From JBDSRX01 sp039929105 (GTDB lineage Bacteria > Patescibacteriota > Dojkabacteria > J137), in contig JBDSRX010000076.1 of the NCBI GenBank assembly GCA_039929105.1, positions 1 through 49,557 on the forward strand: a stretch of DNA of 49,557 nucleotides, read 5' to 3'. The position numbers and the translations under genes were made by a program. Numbering within the stretch: the first letter of the stretch is position 1; each line of letters begins with the position of its first letter. Below the pieces are notes generated by a model. The model ran no database searches. It was not told where the DNA came from and saw only the letters and a list, made by a program, of their open reading frames with translations. Below, in pieces: positions 23,286 to 30,871 of this stretch.

Positions 23286-24020
23286 ATGAATAAATCTAAA
23301 CTTTTAATTACTAGTTCATCAGTAGTTGGAATTCTATTACCAATAATATTTATCCACTTTTATTCCCACGCATCAAATATTTCAGGAACTGAACTACCAG
23401 TAAGTTATCCTACTAAATATGGTACAACCCTAACCACACAAAATGATTCAGTACAACAATTTACTTTGGAATACCCATCCCAACTTAGCTACTATAAGCA
23501 AGACGAATACTTCGGGAGATTCAAAGAGCAAAATGTAACTAATATTATTGATTCTAATAATGAAAATGACACTAGATTTAATTTAAAAATAATTCCTTTT
23601 AATGTTGACTCTACTAGGTCTTCATTGAGCATTTTAGAAACATATATTGTGAATTATGTAGGTATTGCTACAAAAAATAATCAAAAGACTTATTCTAAGA
23701 ATGATTTCGATATTGCACAAGTTGGATATAACCCATTTTTTGAGGATGGAGATAACTACTTTAGAGTATATTCTTTATTGAAAAAAGATAACCATGCATG
23801 GATATTGACTGTCGGATATATTACTGACATGTCAAAAACAGATTCTCTTGACTTTACAAATTCTGAAGAATCAAGACTCTATGAACAAATAATGAATTCC
23901 TTCACTTTAAAGAATGGCACTGTAACTGATAATTTTAACGATTTAGATCTTTCCAATGTTAATGAAAATTTAGTAGATCAATACCATGAATTAAATCATA
24001 ATTTTGAAACTAACATTTAG
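23286..24020 (+). CDS. Exported protein of unknown function, PsbP-like pattern
   Basis: 244 residues. An N-terminal hydrophobic segment (about 7-28) acts as signal or anchor. The body has QQFTLEYPSQLSYY, LKIIPFNVD, a SILETYIVNY helix and VYSLLKKDNHAWILTVGY. This strand-helix order is like PsbP/Mog1-type small domains, but similarity is weak. The acidic C-terminal tail is Asn-rich (TDNFNDLDLSNVNENL). It begins 8 bases after the tail-fibre-like gene. A related pattern is seen in the last gene of the cassette. Confidence 0.6.
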   Translation: MNKSKLLITSSSVVGILLPIIFIHFYSHASNISGTELPVSYPTKYGTTLTTQNDSVQQFTLEYPSQLSYYKQDEYFGRFKEQNVTNIIDSNNENDTRFNLKIIPFNVDSTRSSLSILETYIVNYVGIATKNNQKTYSKNDFDIAQVGYNPFFEDGDNYFRVYSLLKKDNHAWILTVGYITDMSKTDSLDFTNSEESRLYEQIMNSFTLKNGTVTDNFNDLDLSNVNENLVDQYHELNHNFETNI

Positions 24021-24022
24021 AA

Positions 24023-24739
24023 ATGAAAAAATACTTAAAAACATTCTTTATATTATTTATCATAAACATATCCTTGCCTCTAACAATTAAAGCTGAGAGT
24101 TTTGTATGGCCTACGGATGGTTATGTAGGATGGAGATTCTATGATGATACAAATGGTTTTGATACAAGTGGTTTTAAAGTACTAATTGATGGTACATACC
24201 ATTATATGCATACTGGAGTGGATATCTGGTCAACCTCAGACGGAGGCTGGAATAACGATGTTGTTAATAGTAGTAATCCCGTTTATTCTGCTTATCAGGG
24301 TACAGTCTATTATACAGACTACTTAGGTATTCAAGTTAAGCACTCAAATACTTTATATACAAACTATTGGCATCTAAGGAATGTAGCAGTAAGTAGTAAC
24401 GATACTGTAAGCACAAGTACAATATTAGGGTATCAAGATGATGGTAATGGTATAGTACATGTTCATCTTACAGTCACAACAGCTGCTATGGAAGGATCCA
24501 ATCATGATAATACTGGAGCTATAGACCCTACACCCTATTTTGGAACTGAATTAGACGTTCGACAAACAGGAACAGTTATATCATGGGGAACATTTGTTAA
24601 ACATGGTCCTTGTGGTTTAGACAACGTTGTAATTCAACAAAATATGACGGGAGATTTTACTTGTACAGCTACAAACTCTATAATAATTTTACCAACCTCT
24701 ATTTTAACTGGTACACAAATATATACTACTATTAATTAA
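24023..24739 (+). CDS. Secreted M23/LytM-type peptidase domain protein
   Basis: 238 residues with a signal peptide (1-24, ending TIKAES). The M23 core shows VWPTDGYVGWRF, HTGVDIW (HxxxD zinc ligands), a VYSAYQGTVYYTDYLGIQVKH strand series and HVHLTV (HxH). All zinc ligands are present, so it may cut peptidoglycan cross-bridges. The last 60 residues (GDFTCTATNSIIILPTSILTG) resemble a short surface-display repeat common in Bacteroidota proteins. It starts 2 bases after the previous stop. This is the only gene in the cassette with a predictable enzyme activity. Confidence 0.8.
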   Translation: MKKYLKTFFILFIINISLPLTIKAESFVWPTDGYVGWRFYDDTNGFDTSGFKVLIDGTYHYMHTGVDIWSTSDGGWNNDVVNSSNPVYSAYQGTVYYTDYLGIQVKHSNTLYTNYWHLRNVAVSSNDTVSTSTILGYQDDGNGIVHVHLTVTTAAMEGSNHDNTGAIDPTPYFGTELDVRQTGTVISWGTFVKHGPCGLDNVVIQQNMTGDFTCTATNSIIILPTSILTGTQIYTTIN

Positions 24740-24745
24740 CATTCT

Positions 24746-25459
24746 ATGAATAAGAAAAAAATATTTATTTTAATATTAGGAATTATCTTTATTTTTACTT
24801 TTATTATTACAGTTTTTGAAATTATCACACTAGTTAATCAAAATAATGATTCAAAGATTAATTCTAATACCATTACACCACCTACAAATGTTCCAACACC
24901 AACTTCTTCTCCAAGTAAAATTGATTCTAAATTTACAGTTTCTTTGATCTACCAACAGCCTACAGTAAACCCTCAAAAGCCATACCGCGAAGATTTAATA
25001 AACTTTAAATCAAGTATTTCCAGTCTTACTTCACCTGTTGTTAAAAGCATTGATGCTGGACATATAACAGTATCAAATCAAGACTATACAATTTTTATAT
25101 CTGGAATAGGCGAAGGTACACCCACTAATGGGCAAGTAAGTGCGACAGACACTAAAGTTAAAAGTAACTTTGATTCACAGATATATAGGATAGATGATTC
25201 TAACGATACAGATACAAAAGACTACTTACACAATTATGGATTAGATAACTTTGCTTACATAGATTACTATACTGACCAATATAATATTGGTTGTAATGGA
25301 CAATTCAATAGTAACCAATACTGCGGCACAAATTTCATAACCTTGAATGCTAATAGCCAGGGCTTTAAGTCACAATTCTCAATCTATTGTATGGTAAATA
25401 ATATATCAGCTGTAGGGAAATGTGATGAATTTATTAATAATCTAATTATCACTCAATAA
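24746..25459 (+). CDS. Membrane-anchored exported protein with Pro/Thr linker
   Basis: 237 residues, not recognised. A single membrane anchor (about 6-31) is followed by a Pro/Thr/Ser linker (TPPTNVPTPTSSPS) and an outer domain of about 175 residues. That domain has four Cys (CNGQFNSNQYCG and, near the end, CMVNNISAVGKC) that could form two disulfides. It begins 6 bases after the peptidase gene. A surface or wall-associated role is inferred from topology and context. Confidence 0.6.
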   Translation: MNKKKIFILILGIIFIFTFIITVFEIITLVNQNNDSKINSNTITPPTNVPTPTSSPSKIDSKFTVSLIYQQPTVNPQKPYREDLINFKSSISSLTSPVVKSIDAGHITVSNQDYTIFISGIGEGTPTNGQVSATDTKVKSNFDSQIYRIDDSNDTDTKDYLHNYGLDNFAYIDYYTDQYNIGCNGQFNSNQYCGTNFITLNANSQGFKSQFSIYCMVNNISAVGKCDEFINNLIITQ

Positions 25460-25463
25460 AAAA

Positions 25464-26177
25464 TTGTCAAAATTGAAAAAGAAATACATAATCACCTTAC
25501 TAACATTAGGATTTATTCTATTAATAACTGCGATAATACTTCTTGTTTTTAAAATACCAGTTTCTGCTCCTCAATATGCTAATGATTTACCTCTATCTGT
25601 TCCTATAGTTTCACCTCCGGTGACACCTCAATCTTCAATTATTTACAAAGAAATAGAGAATACCCAGTTTGGATATAAATTAAAATATAATCAAAACTAT
25701 TCTGTTAGAAATCAATCTTCAGATGCCTTTGTACATTCACTGGGTGGATATTTCGTGTCAGTTCTACAAGCTCCGACAAAAGGTTATCAATTACCTGGTG
25801 TCGATATTACAGTACTAGATCGAAGTATCATGGGTAATTTAAGTCTAAGCGAATGGGTAGAGAGTGTTTCTGCTGATACTCATGAGATACTCCAAGAAAA
25901 TACGAATCAATACAAATATACTGCTGCAAATTACAAAACAATATCTACTGATAAAATTATATTTGTTGCAAATAATGAACCATTTGTGAATGGCTCAGCA
26001 GTATTACTTTTTGACAATGGAACAAACTTAATTCAACTTTCGGGAGCATTCGATAATGATTTATTTTTCGAGTTAGCTAAAGATTTTCAAGTCAAGTTTG
26101 ATAATCAATATTTAGGATTAACTTCTAGCGACATAACTTCAATAAAGTCTTTTTATAAAGATAATATTCATTTCTAA
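25464..26177 (+). CDS. Membrane-anchored exported protein, PsbP-like pattern
   Basis: 237 residues from a TTG at 25464; a second TTG three codons on is possible. One membrane anchor (about 8-30) and a Pro-rich linker (VPIVSPPVTPQ) precede a domain starting NTQFGYKLKYNQNYSV. That start is close in pattern to QQFTLEYPSQLSYY in the cassette's second gene, suggesting distant paralogues. The C-terminus (DITSIKSFYKDNIHF) ends without a tail. It starts 4 bases after the previous stop and is the last gene before a repeat cluster. Confidence 0.58.
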   Translation: MSKLKKKYIITLLTLGFILLITAIILLVFKIPVSAPQYANDLPLSVPIVSPPVTPQSSIIYKEIENTQFGYKLKYNQNYSVRNQSSDAFVHSLGGYFVSVLQAPTKGYQLPGVDITVLDRSIMGNLSLSEWVESVSADTHEILQENTNQYKYTAANYKTISTDKIIFVANNEPFVNGSAVLLFDNGTNLIQLSGAFDNDLFFELAKDFQVKFDNQYLGLTSSDITSIKSFYKDNIHF

Positions 26178-26180
26178 AAC

Positions 26181-26250
26181 TCATTCCGACCGAATGCAAT
26201 GAGTGGAGGAATCACTCTCCGCAGAGAGATCCCTCGGCTTCGCTCGGGAT
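26181..26250. repeat. CATTCCGA-type inverted repeats
   Basis: CTCATTCCGACCGAATGC to GAGGAATCACTC, then ATCCCTCGGCTTCGCTCGGGAT (a hairpin around GGCTTCGCT). They belong to the same family as units at 6.2 and 15.2 kb. Confidence 0.65.
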
Positions 26251-26259
26251 GAATCTCGC

Positions 26260-26323
26260 AAAGCAACCAATGAGTGACTTAGAATCTATGGCTCTAGGTG
26301 GTAATCCCGACAAGTCGGGACTA
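26260..26323 (+). repeat. Copy of the AAAGCAAC-TAGGTGGT-hairpin dispersed element
   Basis: AAAGCAACCAATGAG, then GAATCTATGG, CTAGGTGGTAA and a hairpin TCCCGA-CAAG-TCGGGA (26305-26320). The flank matches the copies at 19.3 and 30.05 kb while the stem is completely different. GATCCTGAAACAAGTTCAGGAT at 26324-26345 is a further hairpin. Confidence 0.65.
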
Positions 26324-26367
26324 GATCCTGAAACAAGTTCAGGATGACGTCTCTATAAGGATTTTCG

Positions 26368-26376
26368 TGATATAAT
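26368..26376 (+). promoter_or_regulatory. Extended -10 promoter giving a leaderless spoU mRNA
   Basis: TGATATAAT with TATAAT at 26371-26376. Only 7 bases separate it from the ATG at 26384, so the first transcribed base is likely the A of ATG. Confidence 0.6.
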
Positions 26377-26383
26377 TACCTAT

Positions 26384-26827
26384 ATGAAAAAGCATGTGGT
26401 AGTAGTTCTAGACAATATAAGATCTACTTTTAACGTAGGATCCATTTTAAGAACTTCAGATGGAGCAGGAGTAGATAAACTATACCTTTGTGGAATTACA
26501 CCAACTCCAGACCATCCAAAGATCAAAAAAACGGCATTGGGAGCAGAAGATTATGTAAAGTGGGAACATCATAAGAATATTATTGAAGTATTAGTAAAGT
26601 TAAAAAAAGAGAAATATACAATTGTTTCTGTTGAGCAGAGTGATAAGGCTGTAGATTACAAAGATTTCGTATATCCTAACAAAGTAGCATTTGTATTTGG
26701 TAATGAAATTTCTGGAGTATCACATTATGTAATGGAAGACTCAGATTTTATTGTAGACATTGAAATGCACGGTAAAAAGAACTCTTTAAATGTAGCGACA
26801 ACTGTAGGAATAATATTATATAAATAG
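26384..26827 (+). CDS. SpoU/TrmH family RNA 2'-O-methyltransferase
   Basis: 147 residues, a minimal SPOUT domain. Motif 1 is NVGSILRTSDG near residue 17, motif 2 is FVFGNEISGV near 107 and motif 3 is SLNVATTVGIILY near 130. The C-terminal knot binds AdoMet, and Arg in motif 1 is the catalytic residue of the family. There is no N-terminal L30e-like RNA-binding domain, so its RNA target (tRNA or rRNA) cannot be read from sequence. Probably translated from a leaderless mRNA. Confidence 0.88.
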   Translation: MKKHVVVVLDNIRSTFNVGSILRTSDGAGVDKLYLCGITPTPDHPKIKKTALGAEDYVKWEHHKNIIEVLVKLKKEKYTIVSVEQSDKAVDYKDFVYPNKVAFVFGNEISGVSHYVMEDSDFIVDIEMHGKKNSLNVATTVGIILYK

Positions 26828-26908
26828 TCACAAAATACGAATAACGAAATCCAAAGCTGTTTATTCTTTTGAATTTCTAATTTCGAATTTCGGATTTTAA
26901 AAAAATAT

Positions 26909-27487
26909 ATGAAAGCAAACCAACCAAGAATAACAGCAGGAACATTAAAAGGACGCAAACTAAAAGTCCCCGAATCTGCACGACCATTTACAGAAAGAGT
27001 AAAGATTACAATGTTCGATTTAATTTCCGAATATATTAAAGACGCAAAGGTTTTAGACCTTTTTGCAGGATCCGGGAATTTAGGAATAGAGGCATTAAGT
27101 AGAGGAGCTAGTTATGTTCAATTTGTAGAAAGTGAAGAAAAATCTATTAAAATAATTAGAGAAAACTTAATCTCTATGGATCTTATGAACCAAACTAGAG
27201 TTACAAACCTAGATGTCTTTAAATTTCTAAAAATAAATAAGGATAAATTCGATATTATCTTTATAGATCCACCATTTACAATGGACTTTATAATGAGATT
27301 TCAAGAATTAGTAAACTCTTTATCTGAAAATGGAATTATTGTTCTAAAATTAGAAGAAGGTAACGATAAATACAAAACTGAAGGATTGGAAATAGTTTAC
27401 ACAAAGAAACTTGGAACAAATGTTCTATATTTCCTAAAGAAAATTAATGAAAGAAATGAAGATAATGAAAGCAATGAATCAGAATAA
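26909..27487 (+). CDS. rsmD: 16S rRNA (guanine966-N2)-methyltransferase RsmD
   Basis: 192 residues. The N-terminus ITAGTLKGRKLKVPESARPFTERVK is typical of RsmD. The AdoMet site is LDLFAGSGNLGIEALSRGA (about residues 49-67) and the catalytic motif is IDPPF near 124. It modifies G966 of 16S rRNA late in 30S assembly. The Glu/Asn-rich tail (ERNEDNESNESE) is an unconserved extension. It begins a run of ribosome and RNA genes (rpmF, nusB, rnc, rpsP). Confidence 0.93.
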   Translation: MKANQPRITAGTLKGRKLKVPESARPFTERVKITMFDLISEYIKDAKVLDLFAGSGNLGIEALSRGASYVQFVESEEKSIKIIRENLISMDLMNQTRVTNLDVFKFLKINKDKFDIIFIDPPFTMDFIMRFQELVNSLSENGIIVLKLEEGNDKYKTEGLEIVYTKKLGTNVLYFLKKINERNEDNESNESE

Positions 27488-27616
27488 CCTCTGGATAACT
27501 TGTATTACTTCATTTTTTCATTCCTTCATTCTTTCATTTGTGCTAAAATAACTTGATACAAACACGAGCCAAGAAGGTTCGTAACAATTTAAATGAACTT
27601 AATTTAATACTTTTAT

Positions 27617-27835
27617 ATGGCAGCAACACCAAAACACAGAAGATCCGCACAAAAAGCTAGATCTACAAGAGCATCTCAAAGATATGATGTTACTTTAACA
27701 AAGCACAAAAAGATGAAGAATAAGGGTGGAAAATCATTTGTTGTTTCAAAAGAAACAGGAATGGCATCACTTTCTCATAGAGTTTCAAAAGAAAATCCAA
27801 CTTATAAAGGAGTAAAAATAATTAACGAGAAATAA
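27617..27835 (+). CDS. rpmF: 50S ribosomal protein bL32, zinc-free form
   Basis: 72 residues. MAATPKHRRSAQKARSTRAS is the basic bL32 N-terminus and SLSHRVSKENPTYKGVKII aligns with the family end (LPHRVCPxCGxYKGREVI), but all four zinc cysteines are missing. Such C- forms do not need zinc. It sits between rsmD and nusB, a usual place for rpmF. The divergent sequence lowers certainty slightly. Confidence 0.82.
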   Translation: MAATPKHRRSAQKARSTRASQRYDVTLTKHKKMKNKGGKSFVVSKETGMASLSHRVSKENPTYKGVKIINEK

Positions 27836-27849
27836 CTTCAGTTTTTTAC

Positions 27850-28317
27850 ATGAAGAATTCAAAGCATTTAGATAAGCACGTATCCAGAGTCTTAGCTGTA
27901 CAATTTCTTTACAATAAACTTGTTAACGAAAGAGATAATCTAGATACTACCCCTTTTGAGCCTCATTCTCTTTTAGAAGAAATGGAAGCTACAAAATATG
28001 ATAATAACCTTTATGTAAGCATTGTAGACTCAGTTACAGAACACAAAGATACAATTGACGAAGTAATTAACCATCTTGCCCCAGAATACGCTATTGCCGA
28101 TATTAATCCTGTAAATTTAACTATTTTAAGAGTTGCAATTGCTGAGGCATATATTAACCAAACTACACCTGCACCTATCGTAATTGATGAAGCCATAGAA
28201 CTTAAGAAGGACATTAATCCAGACGAAAGTTCTAGTGCATTTATTAATGGAGTGCTTGGTGCTATCCTAAAAGATGAGGATATATTAAAGAAGTTAGCAG
28301 AATTAAAAAAAGAATAA
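27850..28317 (+). CDS. nusB: Transcription antitermination/ribosome biogenesis factor NusB
   Basis: 155 residues, helical. It starts DKHVSRVLAVQFLYNK and has the diagnostic end INPVNLTILRVAIAEA, then PIVIDEAIELKKDINPDESSSAFINGVLGAIL. NusB joins NusE(uS10) on boxA RNA during rRNA transcription. It begins 14 bases after rpmF, in an operon with rnc, which matures the same rRNA. Confidence 0.93.
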   Translation: MKNSKHLDKHVSRVLAVQFLYNKLVNERDNLDTTPFEPHSLLEEMEATKYDNNLYVSIVDSVTEHKDTIDEVINHLAPEYAIADINPVNLTILRVAIAEAYINQTTPAPIVIDEAIELKKDINPDESSSAFINGVLGAILKDEDILKKLAELKKE

Positions 28318-28400
28318 TTTTGAATAACGAAGCTCGAATGAAGAAGCTCAAAAATGTGACATCTTGTGGCTTCGATATTCGAATTTCGTGCTTATAAAAT

Positions 28401-29120
28401 ATGGACGATAAAAAACTACAAAATTTAATCAAAATCCTTGGCCACAAAGTGGATACAGATCTACTTAAGGTTGCTCTTACTCACAGATCTTATATTAATG
28501 AAGTTAAAAATAGAGCTTTGGAGCATAACGAAAGATTAGAATTCTTAGGAGATGCTGTTTTAGAACTTGCTGTTACTGAATATCTTTTTGGAACTCATAA
28601 AGACTTAAATGAAGGAATTTTAACTAGTTTTAGAGCAGCTTTAGTAAAAACAGAAAGTCTTGCTGAAGAGGCAAAAAGACTTGGTGTAGGAGAATTTATA
28701 TTCATGAGTAAGGGAGAAGAGCAAAGTGGCGGTAGAGACAGACAATATATACTTGCAAATACTATGGAAGCTATTGTTGGATCTATTCACTTATCTTTAG
28801 GATATAAAGCAGCAGAAGAGTTTATTCTTAAGAATATTTGCTATAAATTACCTAAAATAATCGAAGGTAGAAGTGACATCGATTCTAAGTCTAGACTTCA
28901 AGAAGTAGCTCAAGAAACTGCTAAATTTACCCCTAGATATGAGCTTGTAACTGCAGTTGGTCCAGACCATAACAAAATATTTGAAATGTCTGTATTCATC
29001 GATACATACAATTTTGGAGTAGGAAAAGGTAAGAGTAAGCAAGAAGCAGAACAAAATGCTGCTTTAGATGCATTAAATAACTGGGATAAGCTTGCTAAAA
29101 AGTATTTTAAGAAAAATTGA
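28401..29120 (+). CDS. rnc: Ribonuclease III
   Basis: 239 residues. The catalytic domain has HNERLEFLGDAVLELAVTEYLF (residues 42-63) with the signature Glu and Asp metal ligands, and the second acidic site in ANTMEAIVGSIHLSLGY near 115. The double-stranded RNA binding domain covers about 160-232 (SRLQEVAQE to KSKQEAEQNAALDAL). It cuts double-stranded RNA in rRNA precursors. Its start is 83 bases after nusB. Confidence 0.96.
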   Translation: MDDKKLQNLIKILGHKVDTDLLKVALTHRSYINEVKNRALEHNERLEFLGDAVLELAVTEYLFGTHKDLNEGILTSFRAALVKTESLAEEAKRLGVGEFIFMSKGEEQSGGRDRQYILANTMEAIVGSIHLSLGYKAAEEFILKNICYKLPKIIEGRSDIDSKSRLQEVAQETAKFTPRYELVTAVGPDHNKIFEMSVFIDTYNFGVGKGKSKQEAEQNAALDALNNWDKLAKKYFKKN

Positions 29121-29153
29121 TAGTAAAAACACTGATATATGTGGTAAAATTGC

Positions 29154-29211
29154 AAGGAAAAACAATGAGAACGTAGTTCGAAGAAGATTTTTCCTTTGCT
29201 CCTTTAGGAGT
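29154..29211 (+). promoter_or_regulatory. Structured leader of rpsP
   Basis: AAGGAAAAA (29154-29162) pairs with TTTTTCCTT (29188-29196), and CTCC-TTTA-GGAG follows at 29200-29211. A possible -10 TAAAAT is at 29145-29150. The hairpin could attenuate transcription or bind a ribosomal protein. No known motif was recognised. Confidence 0.4.
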
Positions 29212-29251
29212 AAACAAGTTTAAGATAATAATAAATTTATAATATACAAAA

Positions 29252-29566
29252 ATGGTTAGAATAAGATTAACAAGAACAGGAAAGAAAAATGATCCTTCTT
29301 ATAGAGTTGTAATTACACCTCAAAGAGAGAAGAGAGAAACTAGATTTTTAGAACTTATCGGTAATTACTCACCTAAAACTAAACTTTTCAACGTAAAAGA
29401 AGATAGAGTTAAATACTGGTTAGGAGTTGGTGCACAACCATCTGAGACAGTTAAAAAGTTACTTTCAACTAAGGGTTTATATGAATATAAGCCAACAAGA
29501 AATTTCCATGGTACACCAGGAAAGAAAGCTAAGGATAGAGCACCTAAAGAAGAAAAGGCAGCATAA
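29252..29566 (+). CDS. rpsP: 30S ribosomal protein bS16
   Basis: 104 residues. MVRIRLTRTGKKNDPSYRVV is diagnostic, followed by FLELIGNYSPK and KYWLGVGAQPSETVKKLL. The C-terminal tail is Lys/Glu-rich (KAKDRAPKEEKAA). It has a structured leader and its own terminator. The usual neighbours rimM and trmD are absent here. Confidence 0.97.
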   Translation: MVRIRLTRTGKKNDPSYRVVITPQREKRETRFLELIGNYSPKTKLFNVKEDRVKYWLGVGAQPSETVKKLLSTKGLYEYKPTRNFHGTPGKKAKDRAPKEEKAA

Positions 29567-29583
29567 GTTTAAAATGAAATTAG

Positions 29584-29612
29584 AAAAGACCTGGGAAACT
29601 GGGTCTTTTTTT
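29584..29612 (+). terminator. Intrinsic terminator after rpsP
   Basis: AAAAGACC (29584-29591) pairs with GGTCTTTT (29602-29609) around TGGGAAACTG, with a T run to 29612. Confidence 0.85.
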
Positions 29613-30021
29613 ATGACTTTGACAGGCCTACCTATCATTAATTTCAAACTCAACATGAACAAGTTGCGTTAATTCTTTCTTTTTTCACTTTTTTATATCT
29701 AAAAAAGTAACCAAAAAAGATTTGAAGGTAAAACGAAGCCTGAAGCTGTAGATCTGGAAGTCAGGCGCGTTTTACCCTCAAACTCCCGAATAAAAGCAAA
29801 CTAATTCTTAGAATTGTCCATTTTAGACTGACAAACCAAACAGTATACCTTTAGGATGAGTCTGAGTAATTAATGACGCACTTACACACCAAAGTATGCG
29901 GCTTATTAATTACTCAGAACTTTTTGCAGTACTTTTTAGTTATTGCATTTTCAAATAGCTACGAAGTAACGAAATGCAAAAAGCTCCGCTTATAAAAAGT
30001 ACGAAAGAAGAATTTTAACGC
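29613..30021. repeat. Gene-free region with nested long inverted repeats
   Basis: No gene is visible from 29567 to 30085. TATCTAAAAAAGTAACCAAAAA at 29695-29716 resembles an intergenic motif seen in many unrelated bacteria. A perfect 14-bp inverted repeat TCTGAGTAATTAAT (29861-29874) / ATTAATTACTCAGA (29905-29918) surrounds an inner CGCA/TGCG stem. A second nested pair follows: GTACTTTTTA (29929-29938) with TAAAAAGTAC (29993-30002), and inside it TTGCATTT (29943-29950) with AAATGCAA (29972-29979). It may be a decayed mobile element or a structured RNA. Confidence 0.55.
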
Positions 30022-30080
30022 AAAGCAACTAAGAGTGAGCTTGAATCTATGGAATTAGATGGTGACCGCTGTGCGGTTTT
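30022..30080 (+). repeat. Copy of the AAAGCAAC-TAGGTGGT-hairpin dispersed element
   Basis: AAAGCAACTAAGAGTGAGCTTG, AATCTATGG, TTAGATGGTG and a hairpin ACCGC-TGT-GCGGT (30065-30077). It matches copies at 19.3 and 26.3 kb. Confidence 0.65.
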
Positions 30081-30085
30081 GAGGG

Positions 30086-30871
30086 CTATGGAGTTACTAA
30101 ATCTCCATTACTATCTGTTACATCTAATGCTTTAGACTGTCTTAAAAGAATGTATGCTTTCATATCGTCACTAATCTTAGAAGTAGCCGGAATAGATAGG
30201 TACAAAGACTTTAGATCTTTTGCCTCAAAGAATTGATACTTTACTAAGTTAATTTTAAGCGACCATTGATTTAATAATTTTTCTTCATCAGTTGTTAAAC
30301 CTTCTTGCTCTCTCAATGCCAATTCCATTTCTTTAACAATAACAAAGTCATCTATTGTATTTAAAGATGCAATAAAGCTTTTAATATCCTCGAATCTACC
30401 TACTATTTCAAACTGAAATGGTACTTCCACAAGATTAACATTACCAGATAGTCCACTATTAGCACCGTCTGGCGTTACTGTACTCTCAGTTAATTTTTGG
30501 GAAACAATTGTTAAATTATTAACTATTGTTAAAGCAGATATCTTATCTCTAAACTTAATAACTTCTGTATTTTGAGAAGTAGCAATTGTATTTACTGTAT
30601 CCAGATTAGTATTAATAGTTTCCGAATTAGCTTGTAAAGCTATGACTTCATTTAATCTTGTATTTAAATCTGCGATAATAATGTTATTTGCAGAAACCTC
30701 ATCTAGCTTAGCAAATACATCAGTAATTTTAGGTGCTACAAGACCAACAATTATTAATATAAAAAAGATAATTGTAAATATTGGCACAATATAAAGTTTA
30801 AGAAATTTATTCCTTTTCTTTGTCTTTTCCTCTTTGGCTTTTTTTTGTTGTTCTAATTCCGGTATTATCAT
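30086..30871 (-). CDS. pilO: Type IV pilus assembly protein PilO-like
   Basis: 261 residues. A short charged cytoplasmic start (QQKKAKEEKTKKRNK) leads to one membrane segment (about 26-49), then a periplasm-facing coiled coil and a ferredoxin-like domain with VEVPFQFEIVGRFEDIKSFIASLNTIDDFVIV. The last is the PilO hallmark. PilO pairs with PilN in the inner-membrane alignment complex of the pilus machine. It overlaps pilN by 4 bases (ATGA) and is the last gene of the operon. Confidence 0.82.
   Translation of the reverse strand: MIIPELEQQKKAKEEKTKKRNKFLKLYIVPIFTIIFFILIIVGLVAPKITDVFAKLDEVSANNIIIADLNTRLNEVIALQANSETINTNLDTVNTIATSQNTEVIKFRDKISALTIVNNLTIVSQKLTESTVTPDGANSGLSGNVNLVEVPFQFEIVGRFEDIKSFIASLNTIDDFVIVKEMELALREQEGLTTDEEKLLNQWSLKINLVKYQFFEAKDLKSLYLSIPATSKISDDMKAYILLRQSKALDVTDSNGDLVTP

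Noticed and set aside
29427..29672. 81-codon plus-strand ORF overlapping rpsP
   Set aside because: It is a shadow frame of bS16 that runs into the terminator.
29861..29918. tmRNA or SRP RNA in the gene-free stretch
   Set aside because: No tRNA-like acceptor with TTCGAnTC arm and no GGAA-type SRP loop were found, so only unnamed inverted repeats are reported.
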